In this document: piece after piece, positions 62,090-64,000 of the stretch
How the letters are laid out: every line of letters starts with the position of its first letter
Numbering within the stretch: position 1 is the stretch's first letter
From: Prevotella vespertina
GTDB taxonomy: Bacteria; Bacteroidota; Bacteroidia; Bacteroidales; Bacteroidaceae
Reading direction: 5' to 3'
Assembly (NCBI RefSeq): GCF_009728485.1
Contig: NZ_VVIQ01000005.1
Location: 1-64,000, forward strand
DNA length: 64,000 bases
Notes under the pieces: generated by a model
What the model saw: only the letters and a program-made list of their open reading frames with translations
Told to the model about the DNA's origin: nothing
Database searches by the model: none
Position numbers and translations under genes: made by a program

Positions 62090-63118
62090 ATGGTAAATGT
62101 AGCTATTAACGGCTTTGGCCGTATTGGTCGTCTCGCATTCCGTCAGATGTTTGAGGCTGAAGGTTATGAGGTTGTTGCAATCAACGACTTGACAAGTCCT
62201 AAGATGCTTGCTCATCTGTTGAAGTATGATACCGCTCAGGGTGGTTTCGCTGGCAAGTTCGGCGAGGGTAAGCACACTGTAGAGGCTACTGAGGACTCAA
62301 TTATCGTTGATGGTAAGGAGATTAAGATTTCTGCTGAGAAGGACGCTGCAAACTGCCCATGGGCTGCTAATAAGGTAGATGTTGTACTCGAGTGTACAGG
62401 TTTCTACACATCTAAGGAGAAGGCTTCTGCTCACTTGAAGGCTGGTGCTAAGAAGGTAGTTATCTCTGCTCCTGCAGGTAACGATCTTCCTACAATCGTT
62501 TTCAATACAAACCACAAGACTTTGACTGCAGCTGATACTGTTATTTCTGCAGCTTCTTGTACAACAAACTGCTTGGCTCCAATGGCAGCTGCTTTGAATG
62601 CATACGCTCCAATCCAGTCAGGTATCATGTCAACAATCCACGCTTACACTGGTGATCAGATGATTCTTGATGGTCCACAGCGTAAGGGCGACCTCCGTCG
62701 TTCACGTGCAGGTGCTTGCAACATCGTTCCTAACTCAACTGGTGCAGCTAAGGCTATCGGTCTCGTTATCCCAGAGTTGAATGGTAAGTTGATTGGTTCT
62801 GCACAGCGTGTTCCAACTCCAACAGGTTCTACAACAATCCTTGTTGCTGTTGTTAAGGGTAAGGACGTAACTGTTGAAGGTATCAACGCTGCAATGAAGG
62901 CTGCTGCAACAGAGAGCTTCGGTTACAACGAGGATCAGATCGTTTCTTCTGATATCATCGGTATGCGTTTCGGTTCTTTGTTCGATGCAACTCAGACTAT
63001 GGTAAGCAAGATCGACGATGATACTTATCAGGTACAGGTTGTTTCTTGGTACGACAATGAGAACTCTTATACTTCTCAGATGGTTCGTACAATCAAGTAC
63101 TTCGCAGAGTTGAAGTAA
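62090..63118 (+). CDS. gapA: glyceraldehyde-3-phosphate dehydrogenase
   Basis: 342 residues, type I GAPDH of glycolysis. Rossmann start [18 protein letters not shown], catalytic Cys in [15 protein letters not shown] (about 156), [31 protein letters not shown] and [16 protein letters not shown] at the end. The codon use is strongly biased (GGT, GCT, AAG), in line with high expression. Terminator at 63183-63213. Confidence 0.98.
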   Translation: MVNVAINGFGRIGRLAFRQMFEAEGYEVVAINDLTSPKMLAHLLKYDTAQGGFAGKFGEGKHTVEATEDSIIVDGKEIKISAEKDAANCPWAANKVDVVLECTGFYTSKEKASAHLKAGAKKVVISAPAGNDLPTIVFNTNHKTLTAADTVISAASCTTNCLAPMAAALNAYAPIQSGIMSTIHAYTGDQMILDGPQRKGDLRRSRAGACNIVPNSTGAAKAIGLVIPELNGKLIGSAQRVPTPTGSTTILVAVVKGKDVTVEGINAAMKAAATESFGYNEDQIVSSDIIGMRFGSLFDATQTMVSKIDDDTYQVQVVSWYDNENSYTSQMVRTIKYFAELK

Positions 63119-63182
63119 TACCAACCGAAAGGTCATCTGCAATTCTCTCTTGCTAGAGAGTTATTGACGGATAAAATATTAG

Positions 63183-63213
63183 TCCCTGTCAGCTTGCTGG
63201 CAGGGATTTTTTT
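63183..63213 (+). terminator. terminator of gapA
   Basis: Stem TCCCTGTCAGC/GCTGGCAGGGA with one G-U pair and a minimal loop, then seven T. It overlaps the miaA promoter. Confidence 0.85.
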
Positions 63214-63223
63214 GTTATCTTTG
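63194..63223 (+). promoter_or_regulatory. promoter of miaA
   Basis: TTG (63194-63196), 19 bp, TATCTTTG (63216-63223). The -33 lies in the gapA terminator stem; the box ends 4 nt before the first ATG. Confidence 0.6.
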
Positions 63224-63227
63224 TGAC

Positions 63228-64000
63228 ATGAATCATGAACAAGCAAGTGAATTAATGGTTTCGAAAGATAGTCCAGCAAGGCGTATGATAACAATATTAG
63301 GTCCTACGGCTTCGGGCAAGACAGATCTTGCAACGCATTTAGCAGCTCGCCTCAATGCTGAAATTATCAGTGCTGATAGTCGCCAGGTGTATCATGGCAT
63401 GGATATTGGTACGGGTAAGGATTTGGCTGATTACGTGGTTGATGGTCATGTTATACCTTATCATTTGATAGATATTTGTGAACCTGGTACGAAGTATAAT
63501 CTCTTCCGCTATCAACAAGATTTCCTTGATTGTTATGAGGATATACGAAGTAGAGGAGCATTGCCTATCCTCTGTGGTGGTACAGGTCTCTATATAGAAG
63601 CCGTATTGAAAGGTTATAGCCTCTCGCCCGTACCTCAGAATCCAGCCTTACGTACTGAATTAGAGGGTAAGAATCTCGATGAACTTACAAACATATTGGT
63701 AGATCTGAAGAGAAGAAATCATTCTGTTATGCACAATAAGACGGATGTTGATTCATGCCAGCGTGCTATTCGTGCGATAGAGATAGAAACCTATAACCTC
63801 ACAAAGCCGACAGAAGAACGCCTGTGTCCGCCGATTGATTCATTAATAATAGGAGTGGATATTGAACGAGAAGCGCGAAGAGAAAAGATTACTCATCGTT
63901 TGAAAACACGCCTTGAAGGGGGTATGGTTGACGAGATAGATGGATTATTGAAGCGTGGCATCCCTGCAGAAGATCTTATCTATTATGGCTTGGAATATAA
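63228..64000 (+). CDS. miaA: tRNA dimethylallyltransferase, 3' end outside window
   Basis: About 257 codons visible, cut by the window edge. P-loop ILGPTASGKTDLA, then AEIISADSRQVYHGMDIGTGK (catalytic Asp and tRNA-binding loop) and LPILCGGTGLYIEAVL identify MiaA, which adds the isoprenyl group to A37 of tRNAs reading U-starting codons. Three in-frame starts exist: 63228, 63255 and 63285. The promoter box ends 4 nt before 63228, so either the mRNA is leaderless or the start is 63255 or 63285. The DMAPP it uses is made by IspH, also in this window. Confidence 0.95.
   Translation, partial: MNHEQASELMVSKDSPARRMITILGPTASGKTDLATHLAARLNAEIISADSRQVYHGMDIGTGKDLADYVVDGHVIPYHLIDICEPGTKYNLFRYQQDFLDCYEDIRSRGALPILCGGTGLYIEAVLKGYSLSPVPQNPALRTELEGKNLDELTNILVDLKRRNHSVMHNKTDVDSCQRAIRAIEIETYNLTKPTEERLCPPIDSLIIGVDIEREARREKITHRLKTRLEGGMVDEIDGLLKRGIPAEDLIYYGLEY

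Overview
The window looks like chromosome of an oral-type Prevotella or close relative (Bacteroidota). The support is: AT-rich DNA; promoters of the Bacteroidota type (TTG or TTTG, 19-20 bp, then TAnnTTTG) in front of many genes; few Shine-Dalgarno sites; SPIIM-type lipoproteins; a short RpoD of the Bacteroidota type; a DPP IV peptidase; a GldB-like lipoprotein; and DUF4348, YtxH/holin-like and ThrE-type proteins. Species cannot be fixed from sequence reading alone.

Layout. 1-3.1 kb, minus strand: an XRE regulator, an Hsp70-like protein with C-terminal TPRs, and the stub of a further gene at the edge. 3.1-7.8 kb: HU-like protein, pheS, DUF4348 lipoprotein, murB and an MBL hydrolase. 8.5-12.4 kb: small lipoprotein, mtaB, glycosyltransferase, GldB-like lipoprotein. 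12.6-15.4 kb: three tandem Cys-motif membrane paralogues coupled to a small radical SAM enzyme. 15.4-23.3 kb: alpha-2-macroglobulin-like giant protein, ispH, sugar MFS permease. 23.3-24.5 kb: IS982-type remnant, a repeat array and a 33-bp inverted repeat. 24.5-30 kb: a YtxH/holin-like operon, then SPOR lipoprotein, ruvX, def, TPR protein and thrS. 30.6-33.8 kb: YhcC-like radical SAM protein and DPP IV. 33.9-37.1 kb: a minus-strand operon led by rpoD that ends in a secreted protein, an HprK-like kinase, an S26-type peptidase, a possible 21-residue peptide and a PqqD-like RRE protein. 37.2-45.6 kb: htrA, RNase P RNA, small membrane proteins, tRNA-Cys, FKBP, MATE, metallophosphoesterase, tRNA-Phe. 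45.7-53.2 kb: thiL, punA, lpxK, sppA, ThrE exporter, alkD. 53.4-64 kb: groESL, an AmgK-like/RapZ-C fusion next to a MurU-like nucleotidyltransferase, guaA, mscL, gapA and the 5' part of miaA.

Most of the coding content is housekeeping. What stands out lies mainly between genes. At least seven intergenic stretches (near 8.0, 12.4, 23.9, 30.2, 43.9, 50.8 and 56.4 kb) are arrays of degenerate direct repeats with a period of about 22 bp. In the clearest ones each unit is A-tract, about 8 bp, T-tract, about 4 bp. Each array has its own consensus, but the arrays at 30.2 and 56.4 kb share units in opposite orientation, and the arrays at 8.0 and 56.4 kb share units too. They are not CRISPR and no annotated feature explains them.

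Other points worth following are: the rpoD-led kinase/RRE/peptidase cassette; the Cys-motif/radical SAM cassette; a hairpin repeat that appears to lie in frame inside ispH and also separates groES from groEL; a 32-residue hydrophobic peptide next to a metallophosphoesterase; and several genes whose promoter box lies only 4-8 nt before the start codon. All calls come from reading the sequence; no database search was run.
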